64,000 nucleotides of DNA from Alternaria dauci (taxonomy: Eukaryota; Ascomycota; Dothideomycetes; Pleosporales; Pleosporaceae), in contig NC_091272.1 in assembly GCF_042100115.1 (NCBI RefSeq), forward strand, positions 620,001 through 684,000, written 5' to 3'. Every line of letters starts with the position of its first letter. Position 1 is the first letter of the stretch. Of the stretch, positions 11,451 to 23,591 are shown piece after piece. Under the pieces are notes generated by a model. It did no database searches. It had not been told where the DNA came from and was given only the letters and a program-made list of their open reading frames with translations. Made by a program: the position numbers and the translations under genes.

Positions 11451-12498
11451 TGACATTAGCCAAGCTGACGGCTTCTGTATAAACAGTGCCCAGGCATGTA
11501 TGCCGACAGTATTTCCATACCGGCAAATCTAATCTGATTAACTCAGAATTCGCGTAATCCTATGGAGAATTGACCAAGCCGCGAAAAGGACTGTTGGCCA
11601 CTAGCATGGGGTGTACAGGTCTCGGGCTATAGGTACACACGATTCGGAAATTGCCGCTTTGTATCATAATTGCAAGGTTTAGTTCATCGCGAGGCTGCCC
11701 AGGTGATAAAGCATTCTGAGCCTTGATGCAACGGCACCGTGATATACATTGAGATCTGATGCAAGAGGGTGTCGATATCCAGACTGTCAGGCATCAGATG
11801 GAAGCATTGCCTGTATCTATCCATGATAGGCTAATGCTCACCTGCATTCGGCAACTTCCGCAAGTGGTCGGCTCACTAAAGATCACGTGACTTTGAATCG
11901 TTGCGGGGATATCCAAGCTCAGACTGGGATACACGGAATAGAGGTGTTGTATGCTAGTATGCGAAAGGTGAAATGCCCGAGTCTTTTGATGAAGCCAGGA
12001 CTATTGGCACCAAGCATTCATTTCATCAGCTCGTCGACGGATTCGGGTTCGGGATCGTGTAAGAGCGAGAGTCAAAAGAAAAACATCCATACACTTACAT
12101 CGTCATCTCGAATGTGATATCGCGATACGACCTATCGCATTCAAGCTATTCCCTGTGCACAATCAACGACCGCACGTCATCATTGACTGTGAACGTCATC
12201 GTTTCTCTTTCGAGCTAATAGCAACGTACCATAGTATGCCAGAGTGCGACAGTGTATCAGAATTGCATGCCGAGATCGTCGCGAAGAGTATGAGGTGTTC
12301 CAGCATGACCCTTATGAAGGTGTAGATGCTGGCATGTCGCAACTTCACGCGTTCGGCGAGAGCGACTGGCAGTGCTGACTACCGGTTGTGCATATTTGTC
12401 AGCGCGCTGGGCGGGGATCGGCCATGTTACTAGTAACAAAAGAAACAGGCCGATTGAGCGTATGTCAGCAAAGTGTTCCTTCAATCAGCCAACTCACG
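11451..12498. other. Gene-free stretch before the Zn2Cys6 gene
   Basis: About 1 kb with only short ORFs. I see no repeats, tRNA or conserved peptide. It includes the promoter of the regulator beginning at 12499. Confidence 0.45.
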
Positions 12499-14761
12499 AT
12501 GTCAACTGCTGGTGTCGAAAAGCGTGGCTCTGCCTCTACTGTACGGGTAAGCAGGATTTTGTGTTTTCTCCCAGGTCTGGGCCATCCGCGGCTCCACGCA
12601 TCCGCCAGGGGCGCGCTCCTGACGCGACTTCGCCTCAAGCTCAAGATCCGCACACACCTCTCTAGCATCGAACGTCGCTTGCAATAAGTTTCGTACGCGC
12701 CAAACTTCAATCTGACGCGTCTTTCAGGCTTGTGATTTGTGCCGCAAACGAAAGCGAAGATGCGTATGGAATTCAGGCCCTCAAGGATGCTCGCCATGCA
12801 CCAATACGAAAGAGACGTGTACGACCACGTACACGCGCAAGCAGAGGTCGAAACCTCAGAGAGGGTATGGCTCGCGCGTGTGCTCCAGTTTTCCTGTGTA
12901 AGCTAACGATAGTTTAGTAATCGCATAGTCGAGTATGAGAGCCGAATCAAGAGGTTAGAGTCGCTTTTACATGAGCGGAACGTTACACAGCCTCAAGTGC
13001 GTCAACAACCGATTATGCAGGTCTCAGATGCTTCCGTTCCGCTCTCCAAATGGGTTGAATCATTGCGCCACGAGGTGGAAACTGGACCTCAACCTCAGCT
13101 CCCGGACTTCGATCCTCTCGATCTAGAGGGCATCCTTCAGGGCAATGACGGATTGTTTGCAGAGGATCTTAGCGCTCTGTCTATGGGTGACACTAGCCAC
13201 AATTCTCCAGCATTAGAGCATCCGCTTTCGATTGGCTCGAATGGCATCCAGCCATCAGTCAACTTCCAGGAGGATACTGCTTTCCTGCAAGGCGGGCATT
13301 TCGGACCGATCTCGGCTGAGGGTCTGGGTGCGCTTCCGCAGCCGATGACAACGAGTCCTGATAGCGATTGGTACCTTCCACCTCCAGAGCTTGGAACATC
13401 ACTGCTTGCAGAGTATCTGACAGACTTTAATACCGCCTATCCACTCTATCAACCACATGTTGTCGCCGATCACCTCCGGACGTGCTATGCAGGGCTATCC
13501 GACGGTGCGGCAGTTGCTTGGACTAGCGCCTACATTGTTTTCGGTGTGGCACATCATCTTCGCCAAATGAGTGCGACTGGAAACAGCTACGATATAGACA
13601 TGGCTCAGTACTATCTCGCCCGTGCCTATTCTATGCTGGACACTCTTCTTGCAGCGCCGCCATCACTAGGCCAAGTACAATGTCTCGTCGGGTTAGCACT
13701 GCTCATGGTGGCCAGTCCTTGCAACTGTAAACATTCAGCGGGACACTTCGTCTCCACGGCGCTACGTGTTATCAGAAGCCTCGTATACGAAGAGCAGAAA
13801 GACTGTCTCACGATAGAAGCGTTAGCCAATAGCGCACAACAGCGTCGCGTTTTCTGGATCTGCTTTATCAACGATATCACTTTAGCCCTTTTGAACAACA
13901 CACAACCTACACATCAACTCCAGGAAGTTGCTGACTGCTCTGACTTTGTCGCAGACGAACTTGGTGCGCTTACTGCCGCTGAGGGTACTTGGCGAGTGCT
14001 CATATTTTGGTTGTTTACCAGGATAGCCTTGCTCCAAACTGAGGCCGTCGACCAGGTATTATCTCGCAAGACTGAAAACAACACTCCGCTCGACTTGAGT
14101 GCCGCTACTTCCATCGTCCTGGCGCGGCTGAAAGCGTTTCGCGACCAACATCATGTCTTTCACCTTTCCGCTGGTCAAATTCAACACTTGTTATACCAGA
14201 CAGACATTGTTCACTGCGTTGCACTTGAGGCTTACTACTTTGCTACTATGTATCGACTGCATGCATTCACGGCCATGGACATGGACTCGAAGATCAATCC
14301 TTTTGGGATGGACGGCTTGATTAGGATGTCGAAAATGAAGCAACACAAGTCATATTCGGAGGCGCAAAGACTTCTGAGTTTGCTACCAATAGCTCCACGA
14401 GGCAACGTTGCCTTGTACTGGTAAGTGGTATGGACGATAGCGTCCAAACTCTGTCTTGTAGTCAGTTACGACAAACAGTCGCTAATCGCTTGAAAGGACG
14501 ACATATCCCATGCTCATCGCAGCGTTTGTCACAATCATTGCACACCATATCCAGAACCCTATGGCAGAGGCTCCTTCGCCTATCGAATATCGCAACTATC
14601 AGCAACTAGTCGCCGACCTCGACATCATGGTTGCTGCAGGCGATGACCCAAACTTGGCGAAAAAGACGATGTTTTGCAAGCGCTTGTTATCGGCTTACGA
14701 AGCACGATTTCGTGCTCAGCTGACAGGGGCACCTCTATGCAGCATCGCAGTGACTAGCTAA
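12499..14761 (+). CDS. Zn2Cys6 transcription factor with fungal-specific regulatory domain
   Basis: Spliced as 12499..12546, 12728..12864, 12918..14420 and 14497..14761 (650 residues). The second exon encodes the binuclear zinc cluster with Cys at residues 18, 21, 28, 37, 40 and 47, followed by a basic linker. The third exon opens with a likely dimerisation helix (IVEYESRIKRLESLLHER). The middle-homology region (about 200-560) contains PPELGTSLLAEYLTDFNTAYPL and a later FWICFINDITLALLNN. The protein should bind CGG-type sites in the nucleus. No target is evident; the nearest gene downstream is the NLR-like receptor. The first intron is 181 bp, longer than its neighbours, and the last coding junction restores ALYWTTYPMLI. 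Confidence 0.82.
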
Positions 14762-15916
14762 GACCGGTCGCGTTGCTCATTGTCAAGTTGTGTCCAAGAA
14801 GTTGATTGTTGTCTACTGTTTTTGATATGCAACGCCGAACAGCGAATTACTACTCCAAAGGCAAACGGCTGAAGCTAAAGAATCTAATTAACGTAACGGG
14901 AATTGTTGTACCTTTAGGATCGCCAACACTTCGATACTCTACAACCTCTTATCAACTGTGCATCAACTCAACTCAACACTTTACAGCTTCCGTGCTCGGT
15001 ACAAGACATGTGACAACTACAAGTCGAGTTTCATTGTAGATCCTTGCCACTCCCTTAATCGTGTATCGTATTGGCCTTCTACCGCTATCTATAGGCGCAT
15101 TTGCACGTTTGTAGGCAACAGGATCACAAGAAGTTACCAGTAGGAGGTGGAAAATGCACAGCGCGGATTCGCGTGTCGTCATTCATCCGACTGCTTATCC
15201 ACCGGTACAGTTTTCATGCATGGCTGAGCGAGCTTGAACCATTTAGCTTGTCCTTGATGTTAACGCATGTCGCTTTAGGCTCCCAACGCAATGTGTCAGC
15301 ATAGGTAGTATCATTGAGCACAAAAGTGGGGCTGCTCCGGCGGCGCGAACCTATCAAGCGCCAACCTCGGCTCCCGCTTTCGCGCAGCTGTACATCGTCG
15401 TTCTCACGCTCCAACAGTTCCTTGACACCCACAATTCTATCGCATGTGCAACACTTTCATTGTCCATCGCACGCAATATAATTCCATGCGGGGCGTTGTT
15501 TTCCAGCTTTGCAAGGCCGTACACGACGTGAAGACAACTCCAGCAGCTACCGTCCTGCAGTCAGGCTACACAACCCATATTATGCAGCAACCCCATGCCC
15601 AGCAGTATTACAACCTGCCCAGACCGGTCAAGATATTTTGCACCGGTCTGATGAGATGGCGTTCACCAGCCAATCAAATACGACCGGTGTGCGAGGTACG
15701 GCTGAGATTTGGGGGCTGATATGACAGCTTTGAGAATGGCTCCGCGACGATAAAAATAGCGTATGCCCACTATAGCTTTCGCGGCACTTTTGCGCATGAT
15801 TTACCTTCAACCGAGTACATAGAGTTGTAACCCCATACAAAAGACCCCAGCTTCCGAGCAAGCTACAGTTTTGCTCCCTCACGGCATCGTCGAGCCTTGG
15901 TTGCGCATACGGCATC
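14762..15916 (+). other. Gene-free stretch upstream of the NLR-like gene
   Basis: 1.15 kb without a recognisable gene. It contains an inverted repeat with CGG half-sites at 15621-15649; otherwise I see nothing. Confidence 0.45.
15621..15649. promoter_or_regulatory. Inverted repeat AGACCGGT-N13-ACCGGTCT
   Basis: AGACCGGT at 15621-15628 is the exact reverse complement of ACCGGTCT at 15642-15649. It lies about 270 bp upstream of the receptor ATG. Each arm contains CCGG, so both strands offer CGG half-sites of the kind Zn2Cys6 dimers bind. The same arm could instead form a hairpin. Regulatory role is inferred. Confidence 0.3.
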
Positions 15917-18900
15917 ATGAGATTCGGGCATAAGCATGACGAGCCAGACCCCCCGGATCCGGTCTTCAGCGAAGACCAAGATCTCAGCGAAGTTTGGCCG
16001 CAAGTCGTGCGGCAGTATGAGGATACCACTAAAAAGAAACTGGATATGAACACGACGCTCAAGAGCTTCCAGCTGCAGATTGACGCGGACATCAAGGAAT
16101 CTACTTCAAAAGGCCATCAACATGCCCGAACCGTTCTGAACAATGTTGGAAGCTGTCTTGAGAAGTTTGGGAGCATCGTTGCACAGGGTGCGAGTATCGT
16201 GTTCGGGCCCACAGCTCAATGCTGGAATGCGATAAGCTTCGTGATTCAAGCGGTGCGGGGCTTCAGTGACATGATGGACGGATTTGTCACGCTGATGGAA
16301 CGTTCAGCAGCCTTCCTCCGACGTCTAGTTCACTTCATGGAGCAAGAGGCGGGCAAGGACGGGGCACAACTACCGCGCATTCTTCGAAAGCCAGCATATG
16401 ATATTCTTTCGCATTTCCTTGGCGTACTTCGGTCTTCATACAAATTGGCTACCAGCACAAGAGAGCGAGTGAAAGCGATGGCAGGAATCATGCTGTTCAA
16501 CTCGAATGAACAGGTCGCAGAGTCACTGAAGCTGATGGAGGACCATATTACAGAGTTTACCAGAGCCGAGGTGGATGATATACTCCTGAGTGTCAGAGGA
16601 CTTGCGAAACACCTTGACAAATCTGACGAGGAGAGAGCGCGCCATGAGACTGAGATTCAAGAATATCTTCAAGCCACATACAAAATTGGCGATCAGATTC
16701 TTAGTGTTACTCAGCAAATGAAGAGCACTTTGGACGGCAGATCTAGCAAGGATCAGCAGGAAAAGAATCTGGACAAGATAGCAAAGAGTCTGGGGTTGAA
16801 GAAGCCATCAGGAGACTGGGAAACATGGAGCAAGCGACATAGCGAGCTCTGTAAGGTCCATGTGCCTGGAACGGGAGAATGGCTCACTCAAGACGAACCT
16901 GCATTTACTCAGTGGGCTGACCTCGACCATCACGACAAGAACGTCCTCTTCCTAAAGGCTGACTCTGGCTATGGCAAGACGCACCTCTTTAATCACGTCG
17001 TTTCATACCTCGACAAGAAATGCCGGGTTCCGCGTGGACCAAATCAAGCTTTCCTGGCCTATTACTACTATGGAGAGGATAAGGATGATTCGCTCGAACG
17101 GTGCATAGGATCCATTGTCTACCAACTTGCAGTCGCAGACATTGGATATGCTCAAGCCGTAGTCGAGGAGTGCGGGCGACCCGCAAGCATCGCGCGAGCC
17201 GAAGATCGATGGAAAAACCTAGTGACAGGATTACGGCATGCCATGAAAGGCACGTACTTCATATGTATGGACGGTTTCGATGGTCGTGGCCAGCTGGACA
17301 CAGCAGAAGCAATGTTGTCAACTATTTCACGCCGCACTACGTCCCCAGCCGAGTCCAACGGGATCGCTCTGCGTTTCTTCATATCAGGAAACGATGACCT
17401 GTTTTCTGAGGTCTCACAAGCGGTCGAAGGTATCCCCACTATTGTTCTCGGACCACGTGGAGACGTTACCCGTTCTACAGAACGAGTTGGTGACGATTCA
17501 GATACCGCGTCGGTGCTAGAACAACTGCCAAACGCAAGTGATCTGGAAGCTGTCACGAGGGCTCGTATCAAGGATGTCTGTAAGACCAAACCCGCACTGA
17601 AAGCGATTCTTACCGAAGAAAATATCAAGCTTCTGCTGGAAGGCATTCGTGGAAACTACAAAAATCTCGAGGCCAAGATTACGGAGATCAACGCGTGCGA
17701 CACCAAAGGAAAGGTTCAGGACGTCATTAACAACACAAGCGCTGATATGGATACCGTTCAAAGGAACAGGGTCAAGACGCTCGATGCTCTGCTGAGTTCA
17801 CGTCAGGCTCACGTGCTTAATGATCTCCTTGTGTGGGTTGCCGGCCTGAGTTATCAACCACCGACTAAGTTACTGGAAAGCGTTCTCTTCTTCAACTTTG
17901 GCGAGGAGTTTCTCCTTGCTGATCAAATTTCCACTACGTACTCGCCTGTACTCGTGATTGACAAGGAGGGTAGGGTGGGATTCAAAGACGGTATCAGAGA
18001 TATCCTGTCTGTGAGCGACTCTTCGGGCTCCGAATCAGCAATCTCCCAGTTGCATGCCGAAGCAATCAGCGGAGCCGAAGTCAGCCTTTGTCGCCGGTTC
18101 ATTAAAAATGCCTGCGATCCAGCGGATTACGCCAGATTCAGATTTGATGATTTCTTCCAGGCAATGGAACAGAAGGTCCACATTCATCTTGACAGTGAGC
18201 ATGATGTGAACGTCACAATTCTCGGAAAATGCATCGATGCTCTTTTCGACAGCCGAAAAGACGACAACCTTGCAGAACTGCGCGACTATGCTTCGAAGTG
18301 GTTCTACTCGCATCTCAAGGATCTAGTGGAGGCGTTGGACGACTTTGAGCCAAGCAGGAAATTCCTCATTGACATCGGGGTCAAGCTGGTTGATCTAATC
18401 TACGATCCAAAGATGATTGACACTTGGTTTCTCGGGACGAATTTGTCTTGGCTGAAGTACGACTTCTTGTATACAGAGGACTTCATGGATCCTTTACTGA
18501 AGTTATTGAAGAATCCGCAGGTGATCAAAGGCTATGCAAGAGACGCAGAGAAGGGTGCGTGGGCCAAGTCTGTTATCTCCGAAACAGCCAATAAATACTC
18601 CGTCTTTGAACGTGTGGCAGCACGGCTGGCGAGCCATTGGTTCACCTCGGCAGGAATAACAGACAGGGACTATATATGGATGTCGTACGGAATAGTAGCC
18701 AAGGTAAGCGCGTTCTGTTGGTGGCAAGGGACTGGCTGACAGCAGCAACAAGATATTTGATCCCGACAAACCTTTCGAGGAATGGAACCCGCCTCCTCTC
18801 CCAGAGGTGAACAAGTTCGTTTCTTGGGTAAAGGAACACACAGATACCGAAATTGACAACTTCACCTGGGAATACCGCGTAGGTGCAGCCTACGTCGCCT

Positions 18901-20642
18901 TTGAGCATCACAAAGAAGCTATCGTTGCGCTGGAAGCAGCCGAGCAACACTCTCAGAGAAGCTGGGGCCTGTTGGTCAATTTAGCAAGAGCCCACGAGAG
19001 CGAGAAGAACTACCGCACCGCACTCAAATACATACAAGAATTCAAATCGCTCGACAACTCAACTATTCAAACAGAAAACGGTTACAAGGATACCCTCTTT
19101 GACTTGCTCCTGCTAGAAGGAACTTGTTATCGACGGTGTCATGACTATGAGTCTTCCGTCAAGTCTTTCCAAGAACTTCTAGGCCAGAATGTCGACAAAG
19201 ACTCCGATATGAGCTGGACCCGCACTATTGCTGTTTCAGAACTGTTCACAACTTGGATTGAGACAAAAAGCTATCAATCTATCACAAGCTTTATTCTCAA
19301 CGGGAAAGACACGACAGCCCAAAGCTGGGGTACTACTTATTTGCTGCGGAGAGCGGCATATCTTGACGAACTACATACAAGCATCATCGTAGCAGCGAAA
19401 TATGCAGGAGTTGTGGAAGATATCATATCTGTGTACCAGGAAGCCATTGACTACAAGCCGCTGGACCCTTACGCGCCAGATGAACTTGGTGTAGACAGCT
19501 CTGCTGAAGCGACAGAACAACTGCGGTATTTCCAAGCCGTTCTCAGGTTCCACGGGAGTGAATTCCAGCATGATCAACATCGGAGCATACAGTACTGGGA
19601 AGAGATTATCCGGCGCTCTGACGAGAGTTCAGTGTCATATACCACAGCATATGCTGCTAGCCGCAAGCTGGCTCCGACTCTCCTTGATAAGGCAGTTGCT
19701 GAACCCGTAACAGCTCCATCAGGCTCCCCCGAGGACTACGTCAGCAGATTGGAGAAGCTCGCCAATTTGAACACAACGGTAGTCTGTGATCTTCGTCAAG
19801 GCTATCTCGATCCTCGCCTCTGTTTGGCCAGACTGTACCACCTGAAGAAAGACCATATTTCAGCTTTCGCACAGGCGCGGGCACGACTTTGCAGTGTCTT
19901 CGATAAGTGGCCCGAAGCTCCAGGGGATGAATCATCTCGCCTTCGTTTCTCGAACCTCGCCCAGACGTTGACTGTCCTTGACAAAGACATTGACGCTGTT
20001 GCAGCATGGCAAGCAATTAAGCCATATCAACAATCAAATAACTCGGCAGCGGACGCAGATCATCCAGACGCCGGAGAGGTTGCTCAATCAAGCGCTGGAC
20101 TAGTACAAACTGATGGTATGCCAGCGACTTCTGACAAGAACGGAGAAGACGTTCCAGAGGCATCCTCATCAGACACGACGACGTCCAAGGCGTACATTTC
20201 AGGATTCTTTTGCGATGGAAAGTGCGGAACTGAATGGGACGACATGCTAGCTGACTGTTACGTGTGCAAGCACTGTCTTTGCACTCAGTTTTGTCCAAAA
20301 TGTTACGATAAGCTCAAGGCCGGCGACTCACACCCTCTGATCTGCAACAAAAATCACGAAATGCTCAGATTACCGCCCTTTGACTGGGTCAAATGGCGTA
20401 CTATACCGGCAGGCATGATGATTGTGGACAACCAGCTAGTCTCCTGCTCGGAATGGGTGGACAAGATTCGCAAAGAGTACGATGTGCAACAAACACAGAT
20501 TGATTACATCAAAATGGAGAAGGCGAGGCAACTGAAAGCTGGCAGTATTATAGTGGGTAAATGGCGCAGCAAGTTGAAGAGAATCAGGGCCACAAAACCG
20601 GCGATAGCACCTACACTCCGCCGAGTGAAGACAGTCGCATAG
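15917..20642 (+). CDS. NLR-like STAND receptor: Goodbye-NACHT-TPR-like-ZZ zinc finger
   Basis: Spliced as 15917..18703 and 18753..20642 (1558 residues); the only acceptor that keeps both frames is at 18752. The N-terminal 20-150 residues match the helical fungal STAND N-terminal Goodbye type (block VFGPTAQCWNAISFVIQAV). A NACHT-type NTPase follows: P-loop DSGYGKTHLF at about 348-358 and a Walker-B-like YFICMDGFDG at about 445. After a helical region, exon 2 encodes TPR-like repeats (about 970-1340) with alternating Ala/Tyr helix pairs. The C-terminus (about 1415-1470) is a ZZ-type zinc finger: CDGKC, YVCKHC, FCPKCY and two late His. Such fungal receptors are linked to non-self recognition and programmed cell death; the ligand is unknown. 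The gene ends about 10 bp before a broken amidohydrolase. Confidence 0.82.
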
Positions 20643-20649
20643 ACATATT

Positions 20650-21496
20650 GCAGCGCCTACCCGATGTCCTAGGAAGGATCAAAGACTTTGGAGCTGGTCG
20701 CACCGCCGCTATGGACGCCGGCCACTTACTTGTGCAAGTCCTTGCCCAGTAGTCTACCACGGGGTCAGAGAACCCCAAGGATGTCGCGCAGCAAGTATTG
20801 CCGTTCGCTCTGCAATCAGGGCGAACATCGACCAGTTCGCTCGCTTTACCGTTCTTCCTGTGTCGAAACCGGAGGAAGCAGCTGTTGCGTGGAACCGCAG
20901 CGTTACATTACTTGGTTTCAAGGGTGCGATAATGTGGGACCATCTCAAAGACGGTACACACTACGACGCTGCACGCTTTGACCCAACCTTTGCAATCCCA
21001 CAAGAACTCGATGTGCCGTTGTACCTGCAACTTGCTGCTTTGATCGCCGATATGGCGTCGAAGTTGTTCGCCGGGAACTACCCTGCTGCCGTGGCTGGAC
21101 GGCTTGGGACGAACTCATGGGGACGCATGTCCTACAGCTTTACAGCGCAGGTTTATCCGATCGATTCCCCAAGTTGGAGTTGATCATCGGACATTATGGC
21201 GGAGGATTGCCAATGTTCGTTGACCGATTTGATTCGACGAGACTACGCAACGATACGACGTTCGATCGGGTGTGGAGTATAAATATCTGGAGCACGACGA
21301 GTACATTCTTTACTGTGAGACAATTTGAGCAGCTGAGGTAGGTGAGCCGGGTAAAGAGGAGTGTGTAATTGGTCGATTGCTCGTTCAGTACGGACAGATA
21401 GGGTTCGTTGAGCAGTTGGCGCAGGCGCAGGTGTTGACTAATGGTGAGGTGGACATGTTCGCGTGGAAGAACGCTGAGTCGGCGCTGAAGCTGTGA
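20650..21496 (+). pseudogene. Degraded amidohydrolase-2 family (2,3-dihydroxybenzoate decarboxylase-like) pseudogene
   Basis: Pieces of one protein appear in order in different frames. RLPDVLGRIKDFGAGR and MDAGHLLVQVLAQ are followed by an in-frame TAG near 20750. Then, in a new frame, come FARFTVLPVSKPEEAAVAW, LGFKGAIMWDHLKDGTHYD and ARFDPTFAIPQELDVPLYL. After another shift near 21115 there is GTHVLQLYSAGLSDRFPKL and LIIGHYGG. A last piece, EVDMFAWKNAESALKL, ends at the stop 21494-21496. These match the amidohydrolase-2 decarboxylase fold (non-oxidative decarboxylation of aromatic acids). The usual N-terminal metal-binding segment is missing, and at least two frameshifts plus stops make function unlikely. 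It abuts the end of the NLR gene. Confidence 0.72.
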
Positions 21497-21763
21497 GCGA
21501 TTAATGTGGTGCAATCAGCGATACAATTATCAGATGAAATGAAGACTATTGAAGATGAATATGCATTGGAGCGGATAGAAGGAGTCGATGATGCAATCGT
21601 CGAACGCGAGTCCAGATCGCGCTTGTACATAACAGGGATAGCCCGTCCACTAGCGTGACACCTCCCAGCGCGTCTCTCCGATTGTCATTCTCGAGCTTGC
21701 CAATCAATCAACTTCACCCGCCTGCCGTCCCTAGAATCGACCAAAGAAGAATCTATTCAGCAC

Positions 21764-23005
21764 CTAAACATCCTCAGGTCCTGCAAGGCCTAGTGCCTGC
21801 CTACGAGTTGGCGCATCAGCCTTGAAGAACGGCTTCTCTGCTAGTGCTGTTACCCTCGTTCCGTGCCTTGGCTCGATCCCTTCATAGTCCCAGCTCGCGT
21901 TGTGGATGGTGATTCTGTTGTCCCACAATGCAGAGGTCCCAGGGGTCCACCGGAATCGGACCTGGATATCGACGTTGTTCTCGTATACATCGAAAAGATA
22001 GTTGAGAATGGCATCACTCTCAGCCTTGTCGAGTCCAACGATGCGGTCGGTGAATGCGCGGTTAACCCAAAGAGCTTTCCATCCGGTTGCTGGATGCACA
22101 CGAACGATCGGATGAACGCGTTCGATGTGCTTCGGGCCAGCGTTAGGATTCTCACGATCAAGATATGGGTGCGCACTGCGGTACACTGCTTCTCTGCCGT
22201 CGATGATTTTCCGGAACTCCGGAGAAAGCTTCTCATAAGCGGCGTAGCCTGAGGCCCAGAGAGTGTCACCTCCAATCTTGGGTATGGTGTCATTGTGGAG
22301 ATGGGTCACGCTGAAACAAGTTAGGAATGAGCGCATTCTGAATACTGCCACTTACCCGGCGGGTTGACGTTCGTGCACCAGATCGGTGTGCCACCTGGAT
22401 GCTCCGCCTGTCTTCCTGAAGCTTGCTGGCACCTCGGTAGCCTGAAGAGCAGGCCAGAGAACAGTCACCCCTGGTACACCTGGTACAAAGGGAACTTGCG
22501 GCTTCATGTGCTGTTAGCATGGCAAATATAGCATAAGCAGGCAACTTACATGAACTTCAATCTCGCCATAGTACTCGCCGAGCTTCTTTTGTTCTTGGGG
22601 CGAGAGGTCTTGGTCGCGGAAGAACACTACGCTTCTTTCGGCGATCAAAAGACCAAGCTCGTCCTTCTGTTGGTCTGTAAGATCCTTCAATTGAAGTCCA
22701 ACAATCTCTGTTCCAATGTGCGAGGTCAAGTGGATAACCTCCTTTGCAGCGCCGAACAACGCTTTCTTCTCGGGATCAGCTCGGGTACCTGGATCAATGT
22801 GCTCACGATCATAGTCTCTGATCTTGTAGACATCATCAAGGTAAAGTGGTTTCGCTGGTCTGTATGGATAGCCGGCCGATAGATCGATACCAGCTTTCTC
22901 AAGTCTCTTCCTGGCGGGCTCTGGTAATCCCAAAGAGTCCTTCCGCGGTTGGACGGTGTCCTTCTCCTGGATGTGCTCGTGAACAGGAATTGCGATTGGA
23001 GCCAT
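21764..23005 (-). CDS. TauD/TfdA Fe(II)/2-oxoglutarate dioxygenase, Jlp1/sulfonate type
   Basis: Spliced from 22550..23005, 22356..22510 and 21764..22310 on the reverse strand (385 residues). Family members hydroxylate sulfonates such as taurine, or aryloxy-acids, releasing sulfite or the phenol; yeast Jlp1 is the closest known type. The iron triad is visible: WHTD gives His193 and Asp195, and the distal His is about 340 in RITIHNASWDYEG. The 2-oxoglutarate Arg follows in RHGTRVTAL. The core GGDTLWASGYAAYEKLSP is typical. The second and third exons are needed to restore the H-x-D motif. It is divergent from the FMO gene across about 590 bp, suggesting joint expression. Substrate is not determined by sequence alone. 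Confidence 0.87.
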
Positions 23006-23591
23006 GATGAACGTCGTTTGTGATGCAGTTGTGCAGACATCCTCACTCGCGATGCCATCAGTCTTATACCCGGAATTCGTCTTACCCCACTTCGTGCTCG
23101 TTGCGCGTTCACTAATTTGACTTACAAAGACGGTCGAGTGATATGGCAGCGTCGCGTGCTGGTTGTGATCTGTGTTGCGGGGTTGATCACATCATAATCC
23201 TGCAGATGACGAATATCCACTCAACGTTTCTCACGTTATCGCTCGGGGAAACTTCGCTTTTACTTCAGGCGCATAGAACTGTGGAGTTCGCATGTTACCT
23301 GCATGCAAATCTATCGATCGCAGTTGTTTGGTGTTCCCAAAATGGGGGCTTCTTATGATGCCATTCGTATCCATCATCGCGCGTTATGCCTACTCACACG
23401 ACGACGGAGATATGCTCAGCGCTGACAAACTCTGTAACTGAGACTTTGCACTAAGAATGCTGACATGTAGATGCCTGCCGATATTGGGTGTGCCGAGGTC
23501 TTTCGAAGTTATTGTCAGTTGATGATTCCGGGTCGATACACGACCAAGGTTGCAAACATTTTCCTCGTGTTGTATCTGCGATATCCAGAGC
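23006..23591. other. Divergent promoter region, TauD-like / FMO
   Basis: 586 bp between two divergent oxygenase genes. No gene seen. Confidence 0.45.
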
